DNA from: Amborella trichopoda
Taxonomy: Eukaryota; Streptophyta; Magnoliopsida; Amborellales; Amborellaceae
DNA length: 64,000 nucleotides
Direction: 5' to 3'
Assembly (NCBI RefSeq): GCF_000471905.2
Contig: NW_006494876.1
Span: 584,827 to 648,826 of the forward strand
Part shown: piece by piece, positions 36,976 through 49,620 of the stretch
How positions within the stretch are numbered: position 1 is the stretch's first letter
Layout: each line of letters starts with the position of its first letter
The notes under the pieces: model-generated
Told to the model about the DNA's origin: nothing
The model's database searches: none
What the model saw: only the letters and a program-made list of their open reading frames with translations
Made by a program: the position numbers and the translations under genes

Positions 36976-39900
36976 TCTACCACTTGCCCTTTGAAGGCTT
37001 TACATTATCTCTTCCTCACTTTTTCTCATCCTCATCTCTCTCTCCCAATTACAATTTCTCTATTAAACATTTTTCACTTATTCTCTCTCAATACATTAAT
37101 CGTGGCTTTCGCTATCAAATATTTTACAAAAGGACTTATGGAGAAAACGTCTTTTTTTCTTTTGCTACTCGGATCTCATCCCAAAGTAGTCGTAGTCTAT
37201 CTTTCATATTGCGTCACAAATTATGGACCTATTGTCGCAGAAGATCATTACGTATCCTCGTTGCATGGGGTCGTATGTTCATGGGCTCAAAGGAGTTATT
37301 CAAACAAGCTGCTCCTTATGTAGCCATACAACCAACGCCACACATCTGGGTTATATAGGTAAACAACACTATAGTCTGTTGTTTCAGTTAGCCCGTAAAA
37401 TACTAGCAGGTGCTCCCATTGGAATATTTAGTTTATCTGAATGTTTCTCAATCTCACTTTATTCCTCAGATGATAAAAATGTGATATTATATGTTTTGAG
37501 TTCTTATGGAATCGTGGCTCCTTTGACACGTATAACGCCGCTGTCACAAAAAATCCTTACTGCTTTACAATGCATGGGGTGAAAGTCAAGTCGATTAAGA
37601 AATTTCTTAATCCATATGGCCTCTTTGGCTACCAAACAGCACCCACGTACTCTACCTCCATGGTGGACAATTCCATCACATCATGTTTCTTTGATTTCCA
37701 AAAAAATGTACCCCCACTAAGTATGAACACATATCTAGATGTAAACTTTGCATCATATGGATCCGTGAGATAGCTTGTACCTATATATTTGAATATCCAA
37801 GCAGCTAAAAAAAACGTGGGACTATAGTAACTCACACTTAATTATTGCACACAGAATATATACATTCTTAATATTCTTATGCAATCAGTAATTCAATACC
37901 CATTGGTTTCACAATATGCAAAATATTTATGAACCACAAAGGTTCAACCACACTAGTCATCTTGGTAGTAAATCTATACAAACCAAGTTATTTAATCAAT
38001 ATAATATGCGTCAAGGAAGCCTAGCATGATGGCCTTCCTTCAACATTCCTTATGGTTCAAGGTCTTAGGTAATCGAAGATTCTAAATAACTAGAAATATG
38101 GGTCAAGGCATATGGGTGTTTAAAAACTAGTGTATGACAATTTTTCTCTCATTTTTATAAATACCTTCAAGACACAATGTTTTTTTTTTTTTAATAAAAA
38201 AAACTATTGACTTAGTACATATATATATGTATTTACAATAAATAGTTAGATAATAGTATGACAGTTTAAAATGATTTTTCATAAAGACTTAGTGGACCTT
38301 GCAAGACTATGTGGTTTTCTCAAAACCGTATTCATAGACTTAGGTTTTTCTCAAATCATCCAATTTAATTTTAGAATACATGTTTAGCCTTCATAAATCA
38401 TTTTACTACATATACCTTTAATTTCCTACCAAGTCAAGTTCATGGCTACAAAAACGAATCATATATATTATCTTATAATTTTAATCCAAAATAAAGCATT
38501 CAAAAGAATGGTTATTAAAGCTTTGACAAAATACTTCCTTTTTGGCAAATATCAAGAGATCATCATTACATGCAGCACATCATATTATAGACATTATTGG
38601 GATAATGGTCACTAAAACCGAGTTCCATCAGAACACTCCCTTTGTGCTTACATATTTGAATGAGTCATACACATCTCTCGTGTTTCATCCTTAGGGCTCA
38701 AGACCCCTGATCAAATCATAGCTCCATGTGTATTATTACCTTAAGTAGTTCATACTTTAGTACAATGAGGCACTAAAAACAAGGTATTCATAAATTGGCT
38801 CTTTTAAAGTTGTTAGTACCCATCACTTAATATCCATACACTTCATACATATTCATAAAACAATTAGTCAAAATATAACCAAAGCATATTAAACATAAAA
38901 TAAAAAGTTATTGAATCATCTTTCCCTAGATGACATTACTATGTAATGTATAATAGATTTCACGCCCCAAAACCATGTAGTGTGGTACATGGGCTTTCTT
39001 GATTCATTGAATTTACTTGTTTGACAAGCTTTTGTGATATTGGAAGAGCATGTAACCTATGGAGAATATATTGGTCATCGATTTCACATAGCACGAAGTG
39101 TCCATCTCTTCAGCACTTGGATTCTCTCTGTCTCACACCGTGAAACAAAATCTCTTCTTCATCTTATCGTTTCAAATATCACAAATTTGATTATCCCACT
39201 GATCTTTAGCGTTTATTTGCAGACACCGAGTCTATCTATATATCACTTCATCTTGAAGAAACTATGATGCTTTTATAGGTATTGTGTTTCTTCTTATTTC
39301 TGATATTCCCAGATCGAAAAAAAAAACTTTTCATATAGAGTATCATACCTCACCAACTATGTATTACATTTCTCTGAAGTTTTACTATAATAAATCATAC
39401 TCATGACACACTATAAAATCTTTTTTAATGAGCCCTAAAAAGGACTCCATAATTAGGAGTCCAAAGATGTGTCTTATCATGCTACATCTTTTAATTTACT
39501 GCAAATTAGAATTTGAGCTTCCCATGATAAAAATATGATATCTCTCAACTCATAAAGAGTTTATCTCCGAATCCTTTTAAGTATTGAAATAGACTAAAAA
39601 ATATAACATAGTGCTCAGTTTCATCCCTAAATCATACAATTTAGTGAGTCTTCGTTTTAGTGACATTTATGTCACATTGCAATTTTCTCAGCAGAAAATC
39701 AAATTGCGAACCTCTTAAAAAAATATATATGTTTCTTTCAATCCTCAAATAATTTCTTCCTAAAATCTTTTATGTTTCAAACTAAACTGAAAACCAAATC
39801 ATAGCATCATAGTGTGAATTTCAAATAATATTTTTCTTCAGAGAAATAAATAAGTGACATTCATATCACAAAATAAATCATACTGCAGAATTTCAAGATG

Positions 39901-40373
39901 AACACTATCTAGTAAAATTGTCTATTCTTTATACCCTCATGGAGTTTCATTTTCAAACCAATTTTGTTTTGAAGTAGACACATAATAGTAACACATATTT
40001 CCACAAGTGTCATATCACTCTGTTAAGTAGACATGATAAATATAGTTATTCATGTCTCAATGAATAACATACGAAATTACAGAAAATTCAGGATGACCGC
40101 TCTTCAATCCAAAATTTGTATTCTTCGCTTCCCGTATATATTTATCTCTCAAATAATTTTTTTTAGAAAATAGACTCAAAATGGGAGTCTAAAAACTTAG
40201 TGCGGACCATAAAACATTCTGTTAAGAATGAAAATAAAATCATGACTTCCAAGTCATTAATATAGTTTTCGTTGCAGAAAACAGCACTCGCGCACATTCA
40301 ATAAATTGATCATATTTTTCAAACCACAAGGAATTTTTTCATGAAACTTTTTTTGTTTGAAATTAGACTCAAG
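36976..40373 (-). mobile_element. Internal region of decayed minus-strand Copia-like element
   Basis: Lies between the two LTR-like repeats. The only recognisable protein segment is the RNase H remnant at 37629-37835. From about 39400 to 40373 there are roughly four diverged units of about 180-250 bp, each closing with a version of 'tttgaaatagactcaa', perhaps a repeated leader. No gag or integrase motif could be recognised, so most of the coding region is lost or unreadable. Confidence 0.55.
37629..37835 (-). pseudogene. Copia RNase H fragment
   Basis: 68 codons on the minus strand, including SRYVFILSGGTFFWKSKKHD and then ELSTMEVEYVGA. This is the classic Copia RNase H signature (SGYVF.L.GG..SWKSKKQ...LST.EAEYVA). 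Downstream in the same direction the frame is broken by several stops. In a living element this domain removes the RNA strand of the RNA/DNA hybrid during reverse transcription. Confidence 0.88.
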
Positions 40374-41458
40374 ACTTCTCATGCTTTCCAAAAATTCATT
40401 CAAAGCTTCCTCAAGTAATACCTTTCCAAAACACATCTCAACTTAGCCTATGAGCCAAAATCATTTATCACAAAAATAAAAAGCTTCTAAATGGGTGGGG
40501 TGTGCCACCCATGAGAGGATCTCATGGGCCCTACCAACTAGGCCATGGTGGGCCCATGTGCAAAAATTGGCCCCCATGGAATTTTAAATACTTTTAAGAC
40601 TCAATAAAATAATTTTAGAATTTATTTGAATATTTAAATTAATGTAAAATCAATATATCTGATTTTATAAATCCAAATTAGATAAATGAAATATCCAAAG
40701 ATCTCGAAAAATTCAAATAATAATTCTAAAATCATATATATATCATAAAACAAACTAATTAAATTCACTAGATGGGAAAAAAATCCATATGGTATAGAAA
40801 TTAAATTAATCAAATACTGGGGCACTTCACCGGCAACTATGGACAACGGACCACATTTATTTTATCAAACCGACCAAGTATTTTTCATGACCCACAAGTT
40901 CATGCAGGGGCTCATTAGTGGGTCGCTAAAGTCAGACCAATGAGCCAAGGGATGACAATCCCAGTCTGTGGATTTCAGGTTCTCCCCTAGAGACGAGCCA
41001 ATGTCACCTAAACCTAATGCAACCACAACTCCTATGATGTATAGGGGTATCTCTTTCACATGCATACACTTTACCCTGAAAGGTGGTTTGCTTTCCCAAA
41101 ACGGTATATCAATAGGCATAATGTGTGATAGTACATGGATGAGGCTTTAGCCCCTGTTTCTGAAGGCCACCATCACACATAAGGGTCACACAGTCTCTCT
41201 GCTCACTCATTCGAGCATACTCCGACCTCATCAAGGGATGACCTATTAAAACCTTTACCGGTTTATACTCTAGGCCCAAGTAACATAGGGCTTTTCCCAA
41301 CCAACTGGTCTAGACCGTCAGCCACAATCTGGTATCAATAAACATCATTTGCTTAGTATAGTTCACAAGGGACCACACTCTCATTAAGTTTCTGTTCCAT
41401 TATATCATTTCATTTTACAAATACTCATAATGCCTTTAATGGCCACACTCACCCAACA
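40374..41458 (-). mobile_element. LTR-like direct repeat (right copy) of the minus-strand Copia-like element
   Basis: Partner of 35921-36975, with small indels along the length. On the minus strand it starts TGTTGGGTGAGTG at 41458, so it would be the 5' LTR. A primer-binding site complementary to tRNA-Met is not visible next to 40374, so the junction is probably rearranged. Confidence 0.7.
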
Positions 41459-41474
41459 TATACCGTCAAACTAA

Positions 41475-42902
41475 GGGGTCGTTTGGATACTTGGAAATAT
41501 ATTGTCTGTGAAATATATTACTGGTGTAATACATTACCTGCAAATGGATTGTTACTGCTTGAGTAGTATTTAGATGCAACCTGGGAAATACATGCTAGTG
41601 TTTGTTGGAAGAAATATGAGAAATGCATTACCAACATTTTATGAGCACTTGCTTATAAACTATCATTTCTTTCTTTTTTTGTCACAAAATTTTACTGAAA
41701 TGCCGAATTAAAGTTATCATCACATTATTCTAAAAAGATTTTCTCATAATAATATCATCACCATTCCAAAAATATTTTCTAATAATAACTTGTACCATTC
41801 TAAACTCATCATCACACCATTTCTTATTTATTTTGCATGCCTTTGACACTTACATAGAATCACATGTCTTCTAACATGATTAGACTTTGGTTTCAACATA
41901 ATAAGTCATTAGAATAATATGATTGGAATAACATGTTTTCATTGTGATAAGCTTTATTTTTATTTATTTTTTATAGAAGTCTTTCAAATGTCTATCTATA
42001 TAATTTCAAATAAGCAATAAATTTATGATACCAAATTAAAAATCTTTATGGTACAAGTTAAAAAATGGGAAGAAGTTTGATTAGTAAACTAAAAGGTTTG
42101 GAGGAAACTAAAGAGGTATCTTATTTCAATTGAGCTTTTACAAATCTCTTGTGAAGATTATGTTGGGTGATATTTTTTATTATAATTGTGTTGTGTAATT
42201 TCTTGGGTGAAATTTTTATTATAATTGTGTTGTGTAATTTCTCATTGATTAGATATGCTAAAGAAAATGGATATGCTAAAGAGAGAGGGAGAAGGGAAAA
42301 AGTCCAGATGAGAGAGTAAGGGGGCTTAAAAAAAAAAAATCCAGATGAGGGGAAGGGACTTAAAGATAAAGCAAGCTTAAAAAAAAGACAGGAAAAAGTA
42401 TAAATGAAAAGAAGGGGCTTAAAGAGAGAGGGAGCACTTTATGCAAACCAGTTATTAGGGTTCAAGAGAGGGGGACGGGCTTATAGAGGTAGTGATCACC
42501 TATCCAAACCGAGTGGGTGGGTTGACATTTTATTAAGCTGGGATAGGGCAGAAAGACACACGCGAAAGATTTCTAAAGATTATCCGTAAAAGATTTACAA
42601 AGATTACCCGTTAAGTGCGTAATAGATTTTTCACCTTTCATCGCGCGCTCTTTCAAGATTTTTGGGAGGGTAATCTTTCCATTTTCTTACTATAAAGTAC
42701 CCAAACATTGGAAATGTCATATTTCCTCGAGTAATCTCTTTCCATTTTCTTACTATAAAGTACCCAAACATTGGAAATGTCATATTTCCTCGAGTAATCT
42801 CTTTCCATTTTCTTACTATAAAGTGTACCCAAACGGTGGAAATGTCATATTTCCTCGTAATCGATTGTCATGTAATAGATTTTTAGGTACTCAAACGGCC
42901 CC
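41475..42902. mobile_element. Harbinger-like non-autonomous element, copy 1 (1428 bp)
   Basis: Ends 'ggggtcgtttggatactt' and 'aggtactcaaacggcccc' are inverted repeats, and TAA flanks both sides (41472-41474, 42903-42905). TAA/TTA duplications with GGG-type ends fit PIF/Harbinger (Tourist-like) transposons. Non-coding. Near its 3' end a 62-bp unit containing 'ccattttcttactataaagt' is repeated three times (42675-42860). Nearly the same organisation, with one unit, occurs at 52702-54046. Confidence 0.8.
42675..42860. repeat. 62-bp tandem repeat, three units, inside Harbinger-like copy 1
   Basis: Each unit reads 'ctttccattttcttactata', 'aagtacccaaacattgga', 'aatgtcatatttcctcg'. The third has 'gtgtacccaaacggtgga'. 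Confidence 0.92.
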
Positions 42903-42999
42903 TAAAGCAACACTGCAAAATAAGCCTAAAAATGGGTAACTTCTGAAAAAAGTACTGGAACGGCTTCGTAAGGCATAAAAAAAGTATTTTGGGATGCTC

Positions 43000-45130
43000 G
43001 AAGGACGCTCACAAAGTTTCGTCACATTCCGATAAGTTTTGATATGATCAAGACGAAACTCAGTTTTCAAATCCAGCTCCTATCATGCTGAAAGGGACCT
43101 TATAATTACATGCCCATTTTTTAGAGTTTTAAAACAGTACCAAACCACATCCATTAGATCCGAAACATCGAAAGCCCCCAAGGACCAAATGTGAACTCAA
43201 TCAGACCTTCTAGGCCTATTCTAACCCCAAATTACCATAAACGGGCAGGTTTCACACTATTGTGGTATGACCTCGGTGAACCAGTTGCCGATACGAGATA
43301 TTTTCTAGAGAGAAGATGAGCCTGAAGACGTCTTATACTTTGCGAAGCCATAACTCGAGATTCGTAAGTCGAATCGACACGAAATTGGGTCCGTTGCGAC
43401 CACATCGCGAATGGCTACAAGGTTGTTACAGTTTTTGCGTTCAATTAAATTCAAGATAGTACAAATTTCTAGGTTAAAAATGGCAAGAGTTTCCTGATTG
43501 TCGGAATCCCATTTTCTGACGAATTCCCAATTTGGAGATATGCTCAAACAAAAACCAAATTGGACAAAATTTAGTGCAAAACGATTGTGACAATGTCTCA
43601 TTTAATTTGTGATCAAAATAAAGACTTGAAACATTGTGGATCACACCGGATTGGTGGTCGAAGTCTATGGACTTGGCCGGATTTTTGTCCCTTTATGAAA
43701 AATTTGTTTCAAGACAATCAAATAACATCAAAATGTTCGTAATGGATCAAGCATCAATTCTACGATGATAGATCGTCCAGATCACTATCACAAGCATCCA
43801 AAAAAGCTCCTAAAGTCTAGCAATGGCAAGAAGCGCCTCATGGAGGGATGGTTTTGTCTCAAAAGAACTAAGAAGTATTTTGGTAATTTTATCCAAAAAC
43901 AAGATTTTACTTTAGTTCTATTAAATTGTAATTTTCCACAATTTAGCTTAGTTTTGACTATAAAACTTTACCACATTGGGTAATTGCCCTTGGACTGCCC
44001 ACTCTCTAGAACTTCTAGCTTCCATACACACTACACACTACACCATATACCCTAGCCTACACCATAGTCCATACATCCTAACCTTGACCTAAACCTAGCC
44101 CCTCTCTCTCGTCTCTCTGTTCTCTCCCTTATTTCTCTCCCTCTCTCTTATCCCTTATCCGTTGGCACACACCAAGGAGTGTGCACGTCATCACCTCTCT
44201 CATCTTCATCAAAATCTCAAGCTCGTGCTTAGGAGCGTAACATCATCACCCTCTCTGCTCTTCGCCATTTTCACAGATGCACACCTTCCGTTGTACACCT
44301 TTCTCTTTATTTGCTTGTCCATTCTTTCTTTCTCTTCCCTTTTTATCTCCCCTTACCGCATACGCGCGACCTTCCTCTTTTCCCTCTATCTGCGCTATCC
44401 TTTTTCTTTATCTCCATACGCGTGCACAATCCCATCTTTTCTCTCTACCCGAGCTAATCTCCCTCTTTTCTCTCCACTCGTGCTCATCTCCCACTTTTCT
44501 CTCCACCCGTGCTCATCTCCTTCTTTTCTCTCTTAGTTTCTCATTATCTCTCCTCACACAACCATTATATCTCTCTTAGTTGTCCATTTTCTCTCTCCTC
44601 ACGCAACCATTCTCCCTCTTATTTGTCCATCATCTCTCTCTCACACAACTATTATCTCTGCTCACGTAACCTTCCTCTCTCTGTATATCCCTCTCTCTCC
44701 TATGCCATTATTTTCTCTTCCTCCTATCCTGTTCAATTTCTCTTTCTCTCTCCAGATCCCCACTTTCTCTCAACTCTCCCAACCATCTTTATCAACTCTC
44801 CAAATCATCTCTATCCAATTTAACTCTCCCACCCCTTGATTAACCCCCTCAACTCACGTATCTCTTTCTCTTTCTTCCCTCCATGCCACTTTGCTCTCCT
44901 TTCTCTCTCACGTATCTCTTTTTTTTCTCCTTCACGTATTTTTTCTTTCTTCTCCCTCACGTCATTTTTCTCTCTCTTCTCCCTTATGCTACCTTTCTCT
45001 CCTCTTTTCTCTCTCAAATTTCATCTCTCCCAGTCTCACACACCCCTCTCTTATAGATGAGTCGTACTCATACTTTATTACACACTCTCTTCCTCTCTTG
45101 CACGTGAGTCTCACTCACACACACACTTAC
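43000..45130 (+). mobile_element. LTR-like retroelement repeat, copy 2
   Basis: Diverged counterpart of 480-2700. Shared landmarks include 'cgagattcgtaagtcg', 'gggtccgttgcgaccacat' and 'ttgtcggaatcccatttt', then a pyrimidine-rich run from about 44090. No coding content. Same interpretation and uncertainties as copy 1. Confidence 0.45.
44095..45125 (+). repeat. Polypyrimidine-rich tract, about 1 kb
   Basis: Composed of CTCTCT, TTCTCTC and CTCCC words, with CAC-rich stretches near 45110-45200. Overlapping leucine/serine-rich ORFs here come from composition only. Confidence 0.9.
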
Positions 45131-46634
45131 ACTCACGCACTAACTCTCGACCACGCACTCCTATCTCTACTCTCTTATGCACCCCACTCACACACTTCCA
45201 CTTGCACTTTACCCATTCGAACCTACACTTTTTCAAGTACACTCTAATATTCACAACCCCTCTATTCTTTTGTGTTGGTAGCTTTTTCTATTCTTTGTGT
45301 GATCGACTTGGTGCTACACTTAAAACTATTTTAAGAGTTTTAACTTTCAGACTGCTCCTCGAACCTCCATTCCGTACAGTCGAGTTCAGCTGCAAGAGAT
45401 ATTGATGTTCTTGCCCTTTGTCACTTGGATGGGGTCATCTTGAGTTAGCAATCCATAGAGTTCTGACTCTTCAACGCTCTAACTGTTGATTCTCGTCACA
45501 CTAGAGTAGAAAGATACCCCATAAATAAGTATACCCTGAAGGTCATTTTTAGTGTGTGGGTCAAGTGTTGTGTAGGAAAGTGAGGGAGCCGAGTTCATAC
45601 CGCGCTGCAAGGACAGACGGAGGGCTTTCGAGATGATCTAAAAGGGCGAATCGCCCCCCGAACTCAACATGGCAAAGTAGGTGCTCGATGCCTTCTTTGT
45701 TGATTAAAATCTCTCTCTTTTTTGGTTCCTATCTGCACCACAAGCATACGTGCGCATGGATCCCATGGTTGTTTGAGAGTGGATTTTTCCTGCCATTTGC
45801 ACGAAAAAAATCAGGCCCAACCACCAAAATTAGTGCAGCGGACACCCAATTAGTTGGGAAAAGGTGATGACTCATATAGAGTTGTTACGGCTTGGATGAG
45901 TATAACGTGGACAAGCATTGAACATCAAAAAAATGGAAACATGAGCCTCTTTTAATTAAAAAATGTAAAGATTAAGAAAAAATAAAAACTTGGAGACAAC
46001 ATTTTCTCCATCCAAATGTGATTAAATCGACAAAGAAATGTAGTGGAGAGTTGAATGAGATTAATATGTGCACGATGTCTTTAGGCCTAAGAAAACTTGG
46101 GCCACAGCACAAAGTTGAATGAGATTAAGATATGCACGATGTCTTCAGGCCTAGCAAAACTTGGGCCATAGCACAAAATTAAAACTTAAAGCCCACAATA
46201 ATGTTAATCTAGTTCAGATAAGTCGTGGGAGGCAAGGCACACNNNNNNNNNNNNNNNNNNNNNNNNNNNNNNNNNNNNNNNNNNNNNNNNNNNNNNNNNN
46301 NNNNNNNNNNNNNNNNNNNNNNNNNNNNNNNNNNNNNNNNNNNNNNNNNNNNNNNNNNNNNNNNNNNNNNNNNNNNNNNNNNNNNNNNNNNNNNNNNNNN
46401 NNNNNNNNNNNNNNNNNNNNNNNNNNNNNNNNNNNNNNNNNNNNNNNNNNNNNNNNNNNNNNNNNNNNNNNNNNNNNNNNNNNNATATATATATAGTGGA
46501 CTTAACCATACATTTCTTCTTTATTAGTTAACAATTGCGTGCACTTTCAAATTTCAATGAAAGTGATATGAAAATATTTCTTATAGTGATGGAAGTAAGA
46601 AACAAAAACATCCATGGTTATAAGAAAAAGTATA
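45131..46634. other. Unassigned stretch including tandem duplication and gap
   Basis: 45400-45700 has higher GC and probably continues the retroelement leader. A 64-bp unit starting 'ttgaatgagattaa' is repeated at 46051 and 46115. The N run 46243-46484 follows. Confidence 0.4.
46243..46484. other. Assembly gap (242 N)
   Basis: Run of N followed immediately by a TA microsatellite (46485-46495), which may be the reason the assembly broke. Confidence 1.
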
Positions 46635-46823
46635 AAATGAAACTATTTACCTTTGATATAAGGTGGTAACAATTCATCTTGACCTTTGGATGTAAAATTG
46701 GATGGCTTCATTTGTTCCAATGACCAAGCTCAAACTTCAAAAGAAATTTTAAGCTATTAGATTTCAGATCATATGGCTATAAGTGATTGTGACCTCTTTG
46801 TATCAAAGGTAAACAGTCTCATG
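46635..46823. mobile_element. MITE family C, copy C3
   Basis: Left end 'aatgaaactatttacctttg' and right end 'tatcaaaggtaaacagtctc' are inverted repeats. The interior matches C1 and C2 over 'tggatggcttcatttgttcc' and 'cttcaaaagaaatttt'. Confidence 0.75.
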
Positions 46824-48373
46824 GCATACAATCCCACAATTATATTGGTGAAACTTGTCTTTTTTCATAGAGAAAAAAGACTATCCTTGATAAAAAGCCC
46901 TTGTCAATAGTTGTGTGCAATACCTTAGTTTCTCTCTCCATTGAAACGTTTCAGAGGTATTTTAGTCAATTTATTTTTTGTGAATTATTTTTAAAATATT
47001 TTTATTAGGTGCATCTTGATGAGAATAATGAAAGCCTAAAATTTTAAGTTATTTAGATTAATAGGAAAAAATTAAAATTCAAACATAAAATGAGGTCATG
47101 ACTGTCAGATCGGCTCAAATTCAATCTGGGCCATTGGGCTCATATGTTCATATAATCTAGTACGCTAATATCAGTATTTTCCATATATATATATATATGT
47201 GTGTGTGTGTGTATTATTCCCTTTCATAGTTAGGGAAATGATTCCATTAGGAGCCTGGTGTCACATGGCTAAGAGAAACATGTGGATTACATTCTTCTTA
47301 TAAATAATTCTTCTTATTGATAGGAGAAAGGGCATACATTGTGCTACATTTAGTCCAGAATAAAAATTAAAAGGGAGCGTATTTCAGGTGATCTAAGAAA
47401 ACCATCGAACATAAGACGACCAAAGTTATTATTGGAAAGCAAAAGGCATAAAGGAATGACATAAAATTTTACAAAATTTGTCCTATACCTATTTTCAAAC
47501 CTCATATAGTAAATATCTTTTAATAGTTTTTACGTCACTCTCTGTCTCTTTCCATGCTAACATCTCCTTTTAAATTTTTATTAAGAATTAAAAAAAAAAA
47601 AAGGTTTAGAAATGGTCAATGGCTTATAAAGATAATTTACTTCTTATATAAGAAAATCACAATCATTCTTATCTTTTAGATTTCAAAATGGGTTGGTGTA
47701 AAAATGTCATTAATTAATCATAAAGTTCCAAAAAAAATTTCTCAAATTTCGTGATCACCCCAACATCTTTATACAAAAAATAAATGATCCATTCGTTGGT
47801 GATCTCTAAAAAATATCTATTAAAATTCCATTTTATTTACCCTACACGATTTTGCCCAAAACTCCCTCTCTTTCATATCATCCACCCTAAGTTCTCTCTT
47901 AACAATAGAATCCCCTTTTATTTTAAAGACGTGTCTAGCCCTTAATTGTGACCTAATAGGCATAGAATAGATATAGGAAGAGATATATGAAGAGAGATGA
48001 GTATAATGATGCACCCTCTACACATGCCATGCAATTGCACGTTAATAGTAAAGGACACCGTTTCTATGCAGCCAGCCCGCATATTGTAGAAATACGGGCT
48101 TGATAATAAATATATTTTTTAAATATAATTTGATTTTAATTTTTGGAGAATATATAATCTTTAACATGGAAATCATGAATATGAAAATTAAAAATTTAAA
48201 ACTTAAAAATTAAAAATAATAATTATATGAAAACAATATTTAGACAGTTAGGTACAATTATTTTTAGATGAACCACCTATTTACATCCATCTTTAAGATG
48301 GATGCTTTATACCTTTGGATCACATATTGTATTCATGCGGTTCAGTCCGCATGAAACAATTTTCCAATCGTAA
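46824..48373. other. Unassigned AT-rich stretch
   Basis: No supported gene. Contains a (TA)n(TG)n microsatellite at about 47184-47212. Confidence 0.3.
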
Positions 48374-48587
48374 AAGCCGAACAAGACCACAAATTTTAAG
48401 GACTGTGTATAGGTTGTATATATGGGTGTTTATAGTGTAGATTTGAGAGATTTTCAAGTGACCTAACACTATAAACTAGTAAGCCGAACAAGACCACAAA
48501 TTTTAAGGACTGTGTATAGGTTGTATATATGGGTGTTTATAGTATAGATTTGAGAGATTTTCAGGTGACCTAACACCATAAACTAGT
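48374..48587. repeat. 107-bp tandem duplication
   Basis: 'aagccgaacaagaccacaaa' starts at 48374 and 48481. The two units are nearly identical to 'ataaactagt', with only a few substitutions, suggesting a recent duplication. Confidence 0.95.
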
Positions 48588-48659
48588 TGATTAACAAAAA
48601 TAGCAAAGGAGTCGCGGGAATCAGTTGAATTATGACCTAGGGGTTGATCTATCCGAGTG

Positions 48660-49615
48660 AGCCGATCTTCCTTTAGATCTAACAAAAATAATTGAAGTTA
48701 AGGAAATTGAAACTTACATGCTTGGGCCAGTTTGCCCGGGACACTCGAAGCCTGAAGTTCCACCCATATAGAACTGCGGCTTCACTTTAAGCCGGTTGTC
48801 CTCTTCTTTCTCTTCAGAAATGACTAAGCCTTAGCTTTGGTTGAAATAGGGCTATTAGGTTTTGAAGTTGGGGTTTTCCTAAGTCTAATATTTGGAGGCT
48901 GAATTATGGGTCTTGCTCAATGTTATCAAATTCATTTCGCTTCGGCCGCAACCTTCGGATTTTAGGTATAAACCGAAGCGAATGGAAGCCTGGTGCTGCA
49001 GCTTTGGTCAAATTCGGGCCGCTTCATGCTACTTCGGTCAGATTCGGGTTTGATTCAGTCAGTAAAGAAATAGCTATATAATTTTTTTTTTGTTTTTTTT
49101 TTTCATTATTTGTATATTTTATATATAAATATCTAATTTTTTTAAAAAAAGTTTGAAGTCCTTCCCTGAATCAACTGAAGCACCAAATTACTTCATTTTT
49201 TCTCACCAAATTTGACAACATTGGTCTTGCTAATGGCATTAATGGTTCTTAACTCTCCTAAAGTTTTAAGTATCACACCACTCATTTAATGCCTAAATTT
49301 AGTGGGACCCTAAGTGATTCTAGTCATCAACCCTCAAGAGATCGGACACAGGTCCTTTTTGGTTGGGAAGAGGTTTAGAGTGCTTATCCGGTTGGTTTAA
49401 CTCAATATTTGAAAATATGGTGGTCAAAGGCATGGATGACACATGTTTCTGGGTCATTGGGGTCCAGACGACACTAATTGGGTTGTCCAAGCTTAATGCC
49501 GTTCGCAAACCAAACCATGATACCAGATGGTTAAGACGACACAATATGTGTCATCTAGGTCTTCAAGGTCCATATGACATGTAATGTGTCGTCTAGTTTT
49601 AGTGTCATCACAAAA
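48660..49615 (+). mobile_element. Non-coding retroelement segment, left half (family of 2990-3880)
   Basis: Resembles 2990-3880: 'cagtttgcccgggacac', then 'tctcttcagaaatgac', then 'aagccttagctttggttga'. Also has paired motifs such as 'gacgacacaatatgtgtcat' (about 49534) comparable with the GGCGACAC units of the first copy. The element resumes at about 52083 after the solo LTR. Confidence 0.5.
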
Positions 49616-49620
49616 GCTTG
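49616..49620 (+). repeat. Target-site duplication of solo LTR (left)
   Basis: GCTTG immediately before TGTCACATCC, repeated at 52078-52082. Confidence 0.88.

Noticed and set aside
36991-37582. Three + strand ORFs of 110-124 codons
   Set aside because: They are antisense to the Copia-like coding direction and show no recognisable domain.
44162-45247. Several 65-124 codon ORFs in the second pyrimidine tract
   Set aside because: Composition artefact, as above.
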